Positions 13,201-25,381 of a DNA stretch of 64,000 nt are shown here, one piece after another. Position 1 is the stretch's first letter; each line of letters opens with the position of its first letter. Position numbers and translations under genes: made by a program. The DNA is from Stichopus chloronotus (taxonomy: Eukaryota; Echinodermata; Holothuroidea; Aspidochirotida; Stichopodidae): contig CM037839.1 of the NCBI GenBank assembly GCA_021234535.1, positions 24,167,196 through 24,231,195 on the forward strand, given 5' to 3'. Below the pieces are notes generated by a model. The model saw only the letters and a list, made by a program, of their open reading frames with translations. It did no database searches and was not told the DNA's origin.

Positions 13201-14335
13201 TGAGAAACAAAAGTTATGTTACTACCACTGTCTTGTTTGTGCGTTTAGACTTTATACCATGTCGCGCCGTCAGGACAGCCGTCAGTCCTATCACTGTCTG
13301 CTCAATTTCTAGCATGATCTAGCTCCGGCTTTATAGACATTCAGTACATAACCTTCATCGCACCTAACAGCCATCTAGCAGTCTAGGGGTAGCATACCCA
13401 CATCCTTTGCCAAGGTGATTCACAGATTAAATTGTGAAAGTAATGCCGTCTCCGAAGTCAGTCGGAGAAGAGTTTTCACCATAAGTATGAGCTACTTCTC
13501 TTTCTAACATTAAACCATTCATTCTAAGATTTAACCATTCATGACGCTTGCAATTGCCGGCACCCCCTGAGAAAGGCGTCATAAAAAAGTTCCTAGGTCA
13601 GCTTAAAAGACCATACTATTGTCAAAATTCTATCAATTGTCTCCATTCTCACACTACATGTACCTCAACCTACCTGTTCAATATCCGGTTCACCAATTAA
13701 AGAAACCGAACTTATTTGGTTACATAGTGATCGTAAAGATCAATGTCTGTCCTAGACTTCAGCCGATGGTGAACACTCTGGTTCGTTCTAAGTCTTACGC
13801 TAAACAGGGCGTTGAGCAAGCTGAATGCATCCTCACACAACACCGTGGCAACCACAGAGCCAGTGAAGTTCTTATTGCATGGTTCTATGATTGCAGCTGA
13901 TTTTAAAGTATGAATTTCCAACAGCTATATGTCTACAAGCTACATGAAGATTTGTATAACAGACAAATCTACACATAGGTTTTAATTATAACCGATTCTA
14001 AGGCCAATCAGTGAGAGCATCACGTCACAGCAATGGTCCGTGATTTTCTATATAAATCAATGGTGACCATGAACCTTAGAGATCATAAAATATGAAAAAT
14101 CTTAGTGTATGTGAAAAAGACCTACTATTGAGGTAATTGAGGTAATTGCACAGGGTGTCAACGGGCGAGGAAGTTTCATAAGTAATCCACAGTGATACCT
14201 CGCTATTGAAGTTCGATCGTCATGCATGAGGTTAAGTGATATTGACTAATTTATCAATACATCGATATCAAAATAACTTTTAAGTAGTGCATAATGACGT
14301 CATTTATCTATAATCTGGGAGTGTTGTGATAAGAT
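10290..14335. other. Intergenic, no gene recognised
   Basis: Several frames of 60-95 residues occur on both strands but none shows a domain, splice-supported continuity or protein-like composition. No element boundary was recognised. Confidence 0.5.
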
Positions 14336-14344
14336 GAGCACATG

Positions 14345-14770
14345 CAATGCTTGTAAAATGATGACTAAGCATTTGAAGGCATTACACAACTATAGAGGAA
14401 CACGTGTCATGCTTGTAAAATGATGACTAAGCATTACAAGGTATTACAAAACATATTCAGTAGCAGTCACGTGCAAATCACGGAAACTGCATGGGTTCAA
14501 CGCGTGATCGGTACACATTACACTTGCCAGTACAGTATAGCCATATTGTGGGTGTGGTCATCACCACATCTGCGGTACATGCGCACTTTACGGTTCTTGC
14601 GCACATGCGCACCTCACGGTAACGGCAGGGCGTACTTGAATAAAGGTAATCATGGATAAATCAAGGAAACTGCAGGCTCAATGCGTGATCAGTATACATG
14701 GGCGCTTGTTAGTGTGTACATAGCTCATACATTAACTATGGGTGTGATTATCCCCGTACCGTTGCAATGT
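14345..14770. repeat. Two small tandem duplications
   Basis: The segment with GCTTGTAAAATGATGACTAA occurs twice about 63 bp apart (near 14350 and 14413). A second duplication pairs GGAAACTGCATGGGTTCAAC near 14480 with GGAAACTGCAGGCTCAATG near 14665. The duplicated unit is about 185 bp and includes a CGTGATC tract. No gene is seen. Confidence 0.6.
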
Positions 14771-14865
14771 CCAATTACCATTATAATGGTAGCACGAAGA
14801 AGGAATTATAAAATGGAAAATGGTGTTCTAAATGGAATCATATCTGAACTACAGTGGGTAATTAA

Positions 14866-14935
14866 TGAGATTATTATTAGAGAGATTATTATTATTATTA
14901 TTATCATGATTTTAATCATTATTAATGTATAATGA
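14866..14935. repeat. ATT/ATA microsatellite
   Basis: An imperfect run of ATT triplets (best at 14883-14905) continues into AT-rich sequence. Confidence 0.8.
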
Positions 14936-15288
14936 GATTAAAAATTGTCACTTTTCTCTTACTTATTACGATGGAAAACCCTTCTCCTTAGTACAAATCT
15001 CGATAATTCTGCGATAACATCGGATGAAGTCTAAAATACTTGCTTGAATTTTGAAGATCATTGAGTATTGCAACACCATCCTTTCCTGGATGCGTAGGGT
15101 GCTAAGGGTACTCAAGCTTTTTCTTATTCTCCCTCTTCATATTTTTTTCATTTTGATCCCTACACGTGAAGGAAGAGGAGTCTAAGTTTCTCCATGCCCC
15201 CTTTTTATAATCTACTGCAACTCAGTGGCTATAAGTCAGTGGCTTTAAGGAAAGAAAGTAGGCATATGGGAAGGGTAAAACCAACTTC

Positions 15289-15720
15289 ATGAAGATCGCC
15301 AAAAAAGATGCAGAAGCCAGAAAAAAAACATGTGCAAACGCAAATCGTGAAATAGAGAAAAAAGATATAGAACGTCAGTTTGCAGAGATCTCAAGAGAGG
15401 AGCGTGGTATTGAGAAGTAGCTATGAACCAGTCAGTCAAAGAAGGCAATTAACAAAGGATTTAAACAAGCTGTTTTGAAAATAACAGTTTTTGAAAGGGC
15501 ACGAAAAAATCTGAAAAAGACTGTTTTGCACGTCAGATCCATTTGAAAGAAGGTGTTGGACAGATCTAGAAGGGTGTGAAATAGTGATCGAAATTTGAAA
15601 GACGACAGCAAAAAAAAAAAAGAGAAGCGCAGACAGTACAGTTTGCTGAGGTTAAATGTAAAGACTTCGAAGAAGGGTTATGTATTGGCGAAAAAACTAC
15701 TCGTAGTCTATTTGAATGTT
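15289..15720 (+). pseudogene. Degenerate lysine-rich coding-like stretch
   Basis: A frame from 15289 reads 43 residues of charged, helix-like protein (MKIAKKDAEARKK, then ANREIEKKDIERQFAEISR) to a stop at 15418-15420. Similar charged sequence continues through several stops and frameshifts to about 15720. It resembles a decayed coiled-coil exon or transposon gene. No family is assigned, and base-composition bias (A-rich) could also explain it. Confidence 0.2.
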
Positions 15721-15724
15721 TTAA

Positions 15725-17095
15725 AATCACATGAGCATTTACCGAAGAAAGAGAGATAGTACACCACTTCTCAGTAGTATTGCACTGAACAACACAATGG
15801 AGAGCATACTGATTTCAGGCCACAATTTATAATAACAGTTCATTAAGTTAGACTAACGTTGGATGGGTATGCTAATGTAACCTTACTGCATTGCAGGGTT
15901 GATGAATACGAGATGCGTTCAGATTAGTGGATTAAACATCAGTCCTGCACGGATGGACAGCAAAATATGGATAAATTACTGAGTTCAGAATATTCTCTGC
16001 ACCTCCAATAATGCCAAGCATCGTAACGTCCGGCATTCGAAAGAGTTCGGAGGGGTATGACATCACTAGCTACTTCAGTGGATCGAAACTTCCAGTCGTA
16101 GGTAGTTATGTTGTAGAACAACAGAGTGTAGAACGCAAGTCTTCAATCCATCTCAAAACGTCTCGGAGCTATAAATATTACAGTACCTTAAAAAAGTAGC
16201 CTTTAACTCGTAATCGTACAGGGGCTTTGTAGCACCACTGTAGTTAGGCTAGCTAATCAGGATCGGACCACAACGCTAAAGATAACTCGAGGCAGAAGTT
16301 GATGAAACGGTGACAGGCGATGAAACACAGTCGCTCATCCGAATCAATGGTTAAGCCATGGAGAGTTAACGAAAGGAAAATACCTTATCAGATGGTGAGG
16401 TTTCGGACCGTTGAATGAGCATTGTCCACAATAGTAGGCAAAGGAGATAATACACTGGAGAGGAGGACAATGTTGAACTAGTGCAGACTAGGCTAACGTT
16501 GTCCGTTGATAATAACGACAGATGACTCAGGCGAACAAGTATTTACAGAGAATCGGTCAAACAAGATACCGGTATGTCTTCATCAGATCAGTGACGGTAC
16601 ATAAATACCAGTTGTTGGTACTAGAATATTTTGTACCAGTATTTTAAACGACTTTCTCCGTGACATAACTTTGTGTTAGCATATTCACTCCCGATAACAT
16701 CATGTTTAAATAATTATTTCAATATATTTTTGGTAAATAAACAAATTTATAGCTTGGAAGATTATTAAACCAGATGCGTTGGACGCATGCGCTTATTCTT
16801 TTCCATCAATCATTTTAGTGCATAGTCTAACGTTATATCTATACCGCCCTTGTTCGTGTTTTGTCTTGTTTATAGACCTTGAACTGTGAAGATAAATCAG
16901 AAGTTATCACGACTATAGTAGCATTTTTGCGTACATATTTTCCTAGTCGTAGAAGTAAAGAGCAGCTCAAAGGACTTTTTTATATTAACCCTAATGGTGA
17001 CTCAATGGTAACATGAGTGTGCCACCGCTTTATTCCGTTTCCAGTGTGGGCTGCCACAATCCGTCTCTAGTACAGGTCACTTCGCAGGTAACCGG
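15725..17095. other. Intergenic, no gene recognised
   Basis: No supported coding frame, RNA gene or bounded repeat was recognised. Confidence 0.5.
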
Positions 17096-17102
17096 TGAAC
17101 AG

Positions 17103-17173
17103 TGGGGGGGGGGGGGAGAGAAGTGGAGAGAAGTGGAGAGAAGTGGAGAGAAGTGGAGAGAAGTGGAGAGAAG
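17103..17173. repeat. G run plus decamer minisatellite
   Basis: A run of 13 G (17104-17116) is followed by about five and a half copies of the 10-bp unit AGAGAAGTGG. Confidence 0.9.
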
Positions 17174-17329
17174 GAATTCGAAAGATTCCAAAGAAAAACC
17201 GTAATGGCACTCGAATAGCAATAAGTCCCATACATCAGAGGAGAATGTCTTCACCACTCGGTATCTACACCAGAAGGACTGTTGATTGGTTTCCTACTAA
17301 AATACTGAATAATTGGCTTTGATTGATTT

Positions 17330-17870
17330 TACAACATAGGGGAAAGTGGTAGATTGTATTCATTTGCAGCTACTTAGCTGTTTGTGAAGTTGATTCAGGG
17401 GAAATTACAGGGTAAGATAACTGAGATTGATTCACTCTCTGACACCCCTCCCCCTCATCTGCACATGTCACTGCAACATATTACAGTCAGAAATTCAACT
17501 TTACCAGTGTGGCAATATTTACAAAGTGACACAAATTGAAGAGAATACTGTTTTTGTGGTTCCAAACCATTTGACACATATATAAGGCACGAGAAAAATA
17601 TGACTTTTGATACTATGGGTACTATATAATGCATCAGCCTACTTGACCAAATAGGCTGGTTTATCGCAAATAAATTAATATCATTAAGCAGTAAAAACTG
17701 CTCTGAGTTAGTAACTTGTAACACAGTCAGGTTCTCTGTCAGACAAGAAAAGCGGGCCCTCTCTTTTATTGGGTGAGCCTAGAAAAGTGAAGCATGCTTT
17801 CTTGCGTACTCAAAAGGTGGATAGCCCTATTGTTTAGAGTTACGTCTATGGCAACGGAAATGTTCAATCA
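17330..17870. other. Intergenic, nothing recognised
   Basis: A minus-strand frame of 89 residues (17455-17724) has no recognisable domain. No other structure is visible. Confidence 0.4.
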
Positions 17871-17875
17871 TTTGA

Positions 17876-18190
17876 AAAACCAAGTTTATAGGTAGGAAAA
17901 TCAAATTTATCGGTCGAAAAACCAGGATTATAGCGCGAAGAACTTGGTTTTTTGGCTGATACACCAAGATTTGTGTCGATAAACCAAGTTTTCAATTGAA
18001 AAACCAAGATTTCATTCGAACAACCAAGTGTTCAATCGAAACACCAAATTTATCGACCGATAATCTTGGTTTTTTTTCTAATTATTGGACATTGCGCGTC
18101 GATAAACCAAGATTATTAGTCGATCAACTTGGTTTCTCTACGAAAATCTTGGTTTTTCGACCGTTAATCTTGGGTTATCGACCCGAAATA
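17876..18190. repeat. Quasi-palindromic 20-21 bp repeat array, block 1
   Basis: About fifteen degenerate copies of a unit close to TCGATAAACCAAGTTTATCG follow one another. The unit is nearly its own reverse complement, differing only in the central CCAAG/CTTGG. Units appear in both orientations, changing from AACCAAG to CTTGGTT along the array. Confidence 0.8.
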
Positions 18191-18217
18191 TGTAACTTAT
18201 GGACGCGAACAATGTAA

Positions 18218-18257
18218 ATTCAACTCCTTCAGCACCTCACTGCTGAAGGAGTTGAAT
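18218..18257. repeat. Perfect 17-bp-stem hairpin between the array blocks
   Basis: ATTCAACTCCTTCAGCA at 18218-18234 pairs perfectly with 18241-18257 across the six-base loop CCTCAC. It is flanked on both sides by the quasi-palindromic arrays. Confidence 0.9.
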
Positions 18258-18465
18258 GGACTGAGCCGGCGTGATTCGTTGTAAAATCACCACGCTAACA
18301 TCATTCATTCGCGCCAGCCCTATAGTTAGGGCTACGTTCACACAGGATCGCTGCGAAGTATCTCTTTGAAAAAAAAAAACAAAGACAAATGTCTCTGTAA
18401 TCTGAACATACCGCACAAGTTTCACCATAAATATTTTTTTTCATTGTTTTTAGAATTATTGTACA

Positions 18466-18712
18466 TTTGGCGTCGATAAACTTGGTTTATCGACTGATAA
18501 ACTTGGTTTTTCGACCGATAAATCTGGTTTATCGACCTATAAATTTGGATTATCTACCGATAAACTTGGTTTTTCAAATTATTGGACATTTCTCGTCGAT
18601 AAACCAAGTTCATCGCCCGATATCACAAGTGAGATCGAAAAAACTGGATTTTCGATTGAAAATCTAAGTTTTTCGACCGATAAACCAAGTTATGTTTTTC
18701 GAATTATTGAAT
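18466..18712. repeat. Quasi-palindromic 20-21 bp repeat array, block 2
   Basis: This is the same unit as at 17876-18190, here mostly as GATAAACTTGGTTTATCGAC. An ATTATTGGACATT-like spacer with CGTCGATAAAC is shared with block 1, so the two blocks are copies of one longer structure. A plus-strand open frame here that reads INLVYRP repeats is a by-product of the 21-bp period. Confidence 0.8.
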
Positions 18713-18811
18713 ATTTCGTTTGCCATATACGTCTGCTGTGTGTCCCTTTTTATTGGCCGGAAGGTTTTGTTTTCCTCTTTTCTTGACCCCCACACACTAT
18801 ATATATTGTTT

Positions 18812-18885
18812 TCTTGAAGCTGTAGAGGAGAGAGAATATTGGAGAAAGATAAGCTGTTCAGGAGAGAGAATATTGGAGAAAGATA
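18812..18885. repeat. Tandem duplication of about 37 bp
   Basis: The segment GGAGAGAGAATATTGGAGAA followed by AGATA occurs twice in a row. Confidence 0.85.
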
Positions 18886-18959
18886 CATCTGTACACATTG
18901 GATTCGAACCCATGCTTTATAACACTTACTTAAGTAATCATTAAGAGTGTTGTCCACTA

Positions 18960-21690
18960 ACTCACTGTGAAATTAGTGCATATGGAACATTGGTTTCTTC
19001 AAATTATTACAACCATCCTTACCGCAATAATATCTGCCAAACTCGTCAAAACTGTGTTATCGTGTTATAACAACAGTGCTAGAATATCTAACATTGACGG
19101 TAAGAACTCATCAGGCTAGGGGAATTGGGTGTTAAAACCAGTAAGCGTTTGCTGATAATGGGAAAGCTTTCGTGAAAGAATTTTGTGAGGGTGAAGGGTG
19201 GGCTTAATTCATAGGTGGTCAACCAGCAATCTTGTCATGCAAACTTTGCAAAGTTTTGTAAACTACACTAGCTTTCACTTATACCTTTACGCCTTGTTAG
19301 GTCACGTCCTCGTATTAACATATCACAACAAAATCAATTACGTAATTAACATATTTTCCTATCTGTTTTCGTCTTAACATAGAAAGCTTTTACTGGCTTT
19401 TATGTGTTCATGGGCGGACTCAATTTTTGGACTCGACTCCGGGAAACCCGGAGTCGGAATTGGCCTGGAATTGAAATTGGTCTGGAATGAGTTCTAAGTG
19501 CATTCAAACACGAGGGTCGTCCAGCCAAGTCCACTTAAAATTAAAGGAAGGCCAAGCACATTTTGCGACTTTTGCATAATATTCAAAAGTTTAGAAGCAT
19601 TGATAATTTCTATTAATCAATTTCGAGTTCTAACTCTGATAGAAGGAATTCCCTTCTCGGTCCGTTTTTTTTTTTTTTTGGGGGGGGGGGGGGTAGTACT
19701 CCTCTCACGAGAACTTACACTAGGCCAATGTGCCTCTCTATCTTTTCAGGTCAAATCAAAAGTTGTACCTACTGTTTTCTTACGCTTTGTGCTCAGCTTT
19801 ACATAGGATGATGAATGGAGTGTACCTGTATGTTTGCTCTGTTGTACCATTGGTAGTTTCAAAGGCAGTTCACTAGAAGAGAACATTTTAAAATAAACCC
19901 TGCCCATCCCCAAACCAACCACAATGTATTTATTACATAGGCCCTACATTCAACTGTGGCATTAAATCAGGATAAGAACCGCTGGAGTTGAACTTGACTC
20001 AGACTGGGGGTACACGACTAGAAATTGGCAGGAATCGACCCCACTGGGATCCGAATCGGTTCCCACTCGGGTACAGCCCCGGTAAGCTTTTAGCATCGTC
20101 ACGTAAGGCTACAGTCTGAGAAGCGCCAAAGCTAAGACAGCCTAGTTACACAATCGCTGATTTCGATAATCTGATCGAATGTCTTTTGAAAGGAACAGAA
20201 TAGCCTATTTGTGTTTTTCATTAAGTTGATTCTTCGGCCGTACATGAGTGCCTTGTACAATCTGCAATAACTTCCTTCACATATATTTTGAAGTAAAAGT
20301 GGATATGCAGCATTGTATTATGCATGTAGAGCACCAGTTACAACCAATAATGTAAAAAAAAAAATTACCGATAAGGAAAAATAACCGATAATATTAAAAA
20401 AAAAATACCGATGTGTAAAAACAGACGATAATGTAAAACCAAATTACTGGAACAGTACGGTCTGGTACTAGTTACACAAGAGACTATGTCATCCAGTATG
20501 GCGGCGTAACAACAGTTGCTAATTATGGCATCACGTGCAAAACCTCTATAAAGTGCATGAGATGGGGCTCAAGAGAGAACTCTGAGGGACAAAATAACTG
20601 TGTCCTCCCACATGTGGTGTAGAACAAGTAAAACACTTTTCGCCAGATCATTTAAAAATAGGATCTGATCAGATGCATGCATAGAACCATCAAATACAAG
20701 TCATTGATAGATGAAGAGCAAACCAGAACGTTTTTCTTACATCCAAAGCGTTTGCAATATCAGTATATGAATCTTAAAGTGATTGCGTGTTTATGCATAA
20801 ACCAGACGGATAAGGTTGTTTTTGGTATTTTCTATGCTTCTAAATGTACACGAGGGATCGTTAATGGACAGAATACCTGATTCAAGGCTTGAAAATGACA
20901 GGAACTATTTTAAGAACGGAACGCAAACGGCAGTTTAAACAGTTTTAAACAACAACAATATTTGAAAACTCACGGTTCTTGGTATGAGTTCCTATATAAT
21001 GAATTAGCGCAACAGTAAAGGTCTCACTGGTGTATCTAAACGATAGTACCTTACTAAGGCCGAATCTCCTTCATCGGTACCAGGAATTGCTTTATTAAGT
21101 GAAAAGAAGCACTGTATTCACAAATATCTTACAAACTGATAACGGCATAAGCGCGTCAGGGATCAGCTGTTTGGACCAACTGCAGGATATTTCTCATTGG
21201 CTTGTTCAACGAAGAGCACGGATAAGTTGTATGAAAGACTGCCAACCGTCAACCGGTACATTTTCGTATTCTACCTTATTTGTCGTCATGAATTTGAAGA
21301 TCCTAGACCAAACTTGCTTGTCAATATTCAAGAGCTTAACGTCATATTTGATGACCTCATTAACTAGAATGATAGATATCTTTACATAATTATCGATATG
21401 TCAAGTCATGGATAGTGATATAACTTAGTCCATTAAATGATTTGTGTAAATTCTGAATTCTTCCTATACTGACATCATTGCATCGACTTTTATGTCTATT
21501 ATTCAACATGACGGAATTTTCAATATCTACACCATAGATAATGAAATCGCGATTCCTTTATACATACATATGTAAATTAATTTTATTTCCTAAACGCAAT
21601 TAAAGATATCAACAATTGATTCACTTTGAGTATTTGGTTTGCGCTTTATCTAGACCATTAAGATAAAAACCAGAGACCGGTATACACTAC
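18960..21690. other. Intergenic, no gene recognised
   Basis: It contains a T run then G run near 19665-19693 and A-rich degenerate repeats of TACCGATAA near 20350-20440. No coding frame with recognisable similarity is present. Confidence 0.5.
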
Positions 21691-21693
21691 ACC

Positions 21694-22330
21694 AAAGATT
21701 TAAGATGGTTAAAGAATTCTAAAACCATTACCTTTTCACCTCGTCCTTATCCCACAGATAAACCTCACAGTAAGCTTGGGGTTCTTAAGGTCAGTGATAT
21801 TCACATCTTTAAGATCTGTACCTTTATTTATAAATGTATTAACAATGAATTACCACATGTCTTTTGTAACATTGTTAACCCTAGAAAGTCCTCGCACATG
21901 CCCAACCATAGGCCTACGAGAAGAAACGCACTTTTTGCAGTTACCAGGCATAATACTAAACACAGGAAGCTTCTCTTGAATAATTGTTGTTTCAAAACGT
22001 GGAGTGATCTTCCGAAGGATATAAAGCCCTGTGAGTCGTATAAAACCTTTAATGTAAAATGAAATCTCATCTCATAGGCAATTACGTGCTTTGAACTGTA
22101 TGTTTTTTTTCTTAACTCAAGCGTTTTTCTTTTCTTCTCTTCTTCTTGTTTTTGTGTTTTGTTTTTGTGTGTGTGTGTTTTCTCTCCTTTTAGGTCGCCA
22201 GCTGAGATAAACATTACTGTTTTTTTTTTTTTTTTGGCGTCCTGTTCATTCCACTGCATTGTGCGACAGCATCTTTCTTCTTAATATGCCTGTATGTATA
22301 TATGTATGTATGAACGAAATACATGAAACG
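21694..22330 (+). mobile_element. 3' end of a CR1/Jockey-like LINE
   Basis: The frame 21694-22062 reads the typical C-terminal tail of non-LTR reverse transcriptases: GVLKVSDIHIFKICTFIYKC, then NNELPHVF, then CCFKTWSDLPKDIKPCESYK. The last motif (W..LP.DIK.C.SYKTF) is characteristic of the CR1/Jockey group. The 5' part is absent, as usual for truncated LINEs. A repeat-rich tail follows (TATGTATG repeats and AAATGAAA-type sequence to about 22345). Confidence 0.7.
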
Positions 22331-22430
22331 AAATGAAAAATGAAACAAAGAAACCACGTAAATTTTTACGCATATGTAACAATAATGGTCAAGGGTAAAA
22401 AGAAGCCACAATTCAGGATAAGGTATGGTA

Positions 22431-22566
22431 AATTTTAATGAATCGATTTTCTTCGATTTTTTTTTTTACTTATCTGTACTGCTTCTTTATTGTCTTACAC
22501 CTCCAAAGACAATAAAGAAGCAGTACAGATAAGTACAAAATCGAAGAAAATCGGCCCATTAAAATT
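22431..22566. repeat. Long hairpin at a LINE 3' end
   Basis: The arms 22431-22496 and 22506-22566 are near-perfect reverse complements across a 9-bp loop. The innermost 29 bp (22468-22496 against 22506-22534) match exactly. The right arm carries the end of the minus-strand LINE fragment, so the left arm is an inverted copy of that LINE end. Confidence 0.9.
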
Positions 22567-22836
22567 GAAAGTCCTTTTGGCAGGACGAATAAATCTGTGA
22601 TGTGATTTGAGAATGTGTTTAACTGGATAATTATGAGACCAAATAAGAATACAAAGTGAATTAAAGGCACTGTGTAGCAGATCGGTATGGCATTGATATC
22701 TAAAAACGAAATTTTGTGGTTTGGTTAAACCGAAAACTGAAAGAAATTTGTGTTGAATGACAAGGTGAGGGGTAATAGCCCTGTTAGAAATTAGCCACTT
22801 TACACATACACCCACATATACAATTCTGTTTTCCAT
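22495..22836 (-). mobile_element. LINE reverse transcriptase C-terminal fragment
   Basis: An open frame of 113 residues resembles the end of non-LTR reverse transcriptases: QHKFLSVFGLTKPQNFVFRY, SAFNSLCILIWSHNYPVKH, RTFNFNGPIFFDFV. The pattern (F..Y..LP..F..LF......H.Y.TR....F......FNGP..WN) is a common CR1-like tail. It is 5'-truncated and converges on the plus-strand LINE end at 21694-22330. Confidence 0.55.
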
Positions 22837-22837
22837 T

Positions 22838-23052
22838 CATTCCGAGGACCTCATTGTGCTTTCTTTAGTTTTTTTCCTCCCTCAACCCTAACCTTAACAA
22901 TATACTGTCTATTGTTCATCTTGAGAGGACCAGAGAAATCTACTGAATTTTCTACAGAGGACCTAAAATCTATTGTTTCGGTCCTCGATCCCACCCGAAA
23001 ACAAGGGCACACGCACGCGCACACACACACACACATGCACACACACACAAAT
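22838..23052 (-). repeat. Dispersed repeat with CA/TG tract (copy a)
   Basis: The sequence from the CTCATTGTGCTTTCTTTAG block through GGTCCTCGATCCCACCCG is the reverse complement of 47320-47535 with about 90% identity by eye. Both copies end in a CA/TG microsatellite (here 23008-23050). Confidence 0.8.
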
Positions 23053-23318
23053 ACTACACGTAGATGATGGGAAATGTCTTCCATTTTTGAGTGTCAACAG
23101 AGTAGAAGAATGGCACTACAAAAGACTGCTTCTTCATCATCAAGATTCAGTTTCCTCCTAAGCAATAAGTATGAACATTGCTAGCTTTTACGTCTCTGAG
23201 TTTTCTGCATGGTGTTTGACCGATTATCGGATTACGGTGTCAGCAGATTCTTGTAGTCAGCAATCGGTTATTACGACATTTTCATATTTTTCATTGTTTA
23301 AGCTGTCATAAAAGGCCA

Positions 23319-23405
23319 ATGGTTCTTAACTGCGTAGCCGTAGGCTGTACGAAATCGGAGGCGCATGTATATGCACGTTGCTTTGCTTTCCATCCAATAA
23401 GGTGT
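23319..23405 (+). other. Possible THAP-like zinc-finger start
   Basis: The frame from 23319 begins MVLNCVAVGCTKS, then RCFAFHPI, which recalls the start of THAP DNA-binding domains (Met-x2-5-C-x-x-x-x-C ... F-H-x-P). The later part of the domain is not seen in frame. It could be a first exon, a transposase remnant or chance. Confidence 0.2.
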
Positions 23406-23526
23406 TTCCACTGGGGGTGGGGGTGGGGGCGTGACGTCACTCCAAAACTTCTATACACGCGGGTGCTAAACCTGCCGCCCATAGACCAAATCGACCCCTG
23501 TGGATGCATGTTGAAAGAAAATAGTG

Positions 23527-23790
23527 AACGAAAGGGAAAAGAAACTAGAAAGTGAGGTTCCGAATATATCGCAACCACCTACTGTCCATGATTGCTCCTG
23601 CCCCAGATTATTTTGGAACGTTCTAGCAGTTCCCCACAGAAGCCTACAAAAGAAAAAACAACCATCTGGTCAACACTTTTCCTAACTTGACATTTTGACG
23701 ACTTAATAAACTCCTTAAAATGACAAAAGTCTGAACGTTGTCATTTTGACGTTATTACTTATACTTTACATTTATCTATATTTTCGAGAT
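23527..23790. repeat. Partial copy of the 38.7-kb foldback family
   Basis: CCATGATTGCTCCTGCCCCA, then GATTATTTTGGAACGTTCTA, then TTGACATTTTGACGACTTAA match 38590-38850 closely. Only one end of the family is present here. Confidence 0.75.
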
Positions 23791-24930
23791 TTCATAGGAC
23801 ATTAACACATGCAGATAATGCTAAAACAGAATTTTCATTCCTATGACGTTGAACTATGATGTCATCAATCAAGATGACACCACATCTCTCACCTTGGCAT
23901 CGCCCCCCGCCCTCCAACAGTATTTCATGTTCATTGAAATTCGAAATTACCCTTAGAGAGAATCGTGAGATACTTTATTGTTGTACACACAAACAACGTG
24001 CACAAGCTTCCATAAATGGGTAATACCAAGCCATGTCATTTTCTTACAATGTGGTACACTCTGACAAGGTCCACTGACCTACCTTTAACAGTTAAATAGC
24101 ACAAGGGGTCTAAGGAGGGCTACCATTCAGTGTGATGTTAGTGGTTGAAGTAGTTTTACGAAGTATATGCCTATCTCATCCCTGCAAAAAGTTTAGCATA
24201 ATCTAAACCAAAGACGATATGTGTGTAACCTCCACACAAAAGTCATCACAGCGAACCTACTCCTTATGTCCTGCTAGCGTCCGAGTAGCTCCCATGTATG
24301 TTATACCATGGCGCAACTATCAGTATTTGCGTTGCGGGGGTTAGAATCGATGCAGCAAGACACCTGTCATAGCTGCATGCATATGGCCGCCCTTACTTCC
24401 AGTCGATAGAGTAGCAATACTTAAGCGATATGATGAATATGAAGGCCAATGAGCTAGTACTCAACAGTTCAAGCTGAAGAGAAGTATAGGGCACTTGTGC
24501 ACCCCTTTAGAAGCCCCTTAAGGTTATACTCCCAACAACTAGTGAAACTGTAAGCTTGTTTGTTTATAGGTGTATATCCTTTTCAAATTTCATGCATGTT
24601 GTTTCTCTATGTAACAAGCATTGTCGTAATCCTCGATCATAGATTGGTGGGTTTATGCATTTCTTTTATGCTTTCCCAGATTTTCGTGCTAGTGCAATAT
24701 ACCTTATACATACCCAGTCCTCTCCGTTAGGTTAAAGAAGGGGGTTAACGAAATGACATTTCAGAAATGCAGACTGCCAGTGTTTATCAGAGAGGGCACA
24801 GGCTGTATTTCGATTCCATCTATTGCAGTTAACGTTCATTGAAATAAAAATAAGCATCTTACTGCTTTAAAGTCACTAGCTTAATATAAATTTTCCTGAT
24901 TTAAGTGTCCCTTTATGATCTGATTCTATC
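23790..24930. other. Intergenic, no gene recognised
   Basis: No domain, RNA gene or bounded element was recognised. Confidence 0.5.
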
Positions 24931-24934
24931 CCAA

Positions 24935-25020
24935 GTAAGGCACTGCCATGTAAAAATAAACAAAACTGATAGCATATGATGATGCAGGGCTGTAGCCATG
25001 GGGGGGGGGGGGGGGAGTCG
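24935..25020. repeat. Dispersed repeat end with G run
   Basis: CACTGCCATGTAAAAATAAA and the following sequence match 45025-45090 (TACTGTCATGTAAAAATAAA). A run of about 16 G follows at 25000-25015, like other element ends in this window. Confidence 0.5.
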
Positions 25021-25381
25021 GAGCCTTCGAACGACCCACCCCAACTTGAGGGAGGTCCATTTTTTCAGCCCTGTGTTTGAAGGGTCAGCTATGAAATATT
25101 TTTTATCTTTACATATTGAGGCCGAATTTCCGTTCACTTTAGCAGGAAGATAAAACCCTTCCACTTATGTCATTAAATGTATACAGGCCCAAACTGACCG
25201 TTGCGACAAGACCGCGACCACCCACCACGTCTGCTGCGGTCGGGGGCGGTGTGACCGGTTCCACGACTAGAGTTCAGTTGCCCCCCCCCCCCTGCCCGAT
25301 TTAATATGTTCAATTGTAGTCGGGTGCAGTCAGTGCATTTTAAGCCCTGATAAAACCGCCACGACTACCAAAGTGTCTACT

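Noticed and set aside
18467..18667. A frame reading repeated INLVYRP units
   Set aside because: The amino-acid repeat is produced by the 21-bp quasi-palindromic DNA repeat, which is also present with stops and in reverse orientation.
18885..18915. A tRNA-like T-arm (GGATTCGAACCC)
   Set aside because: The T stem has a mismatch, and no A box, anticodon arm or acceptor stem can be built around it.
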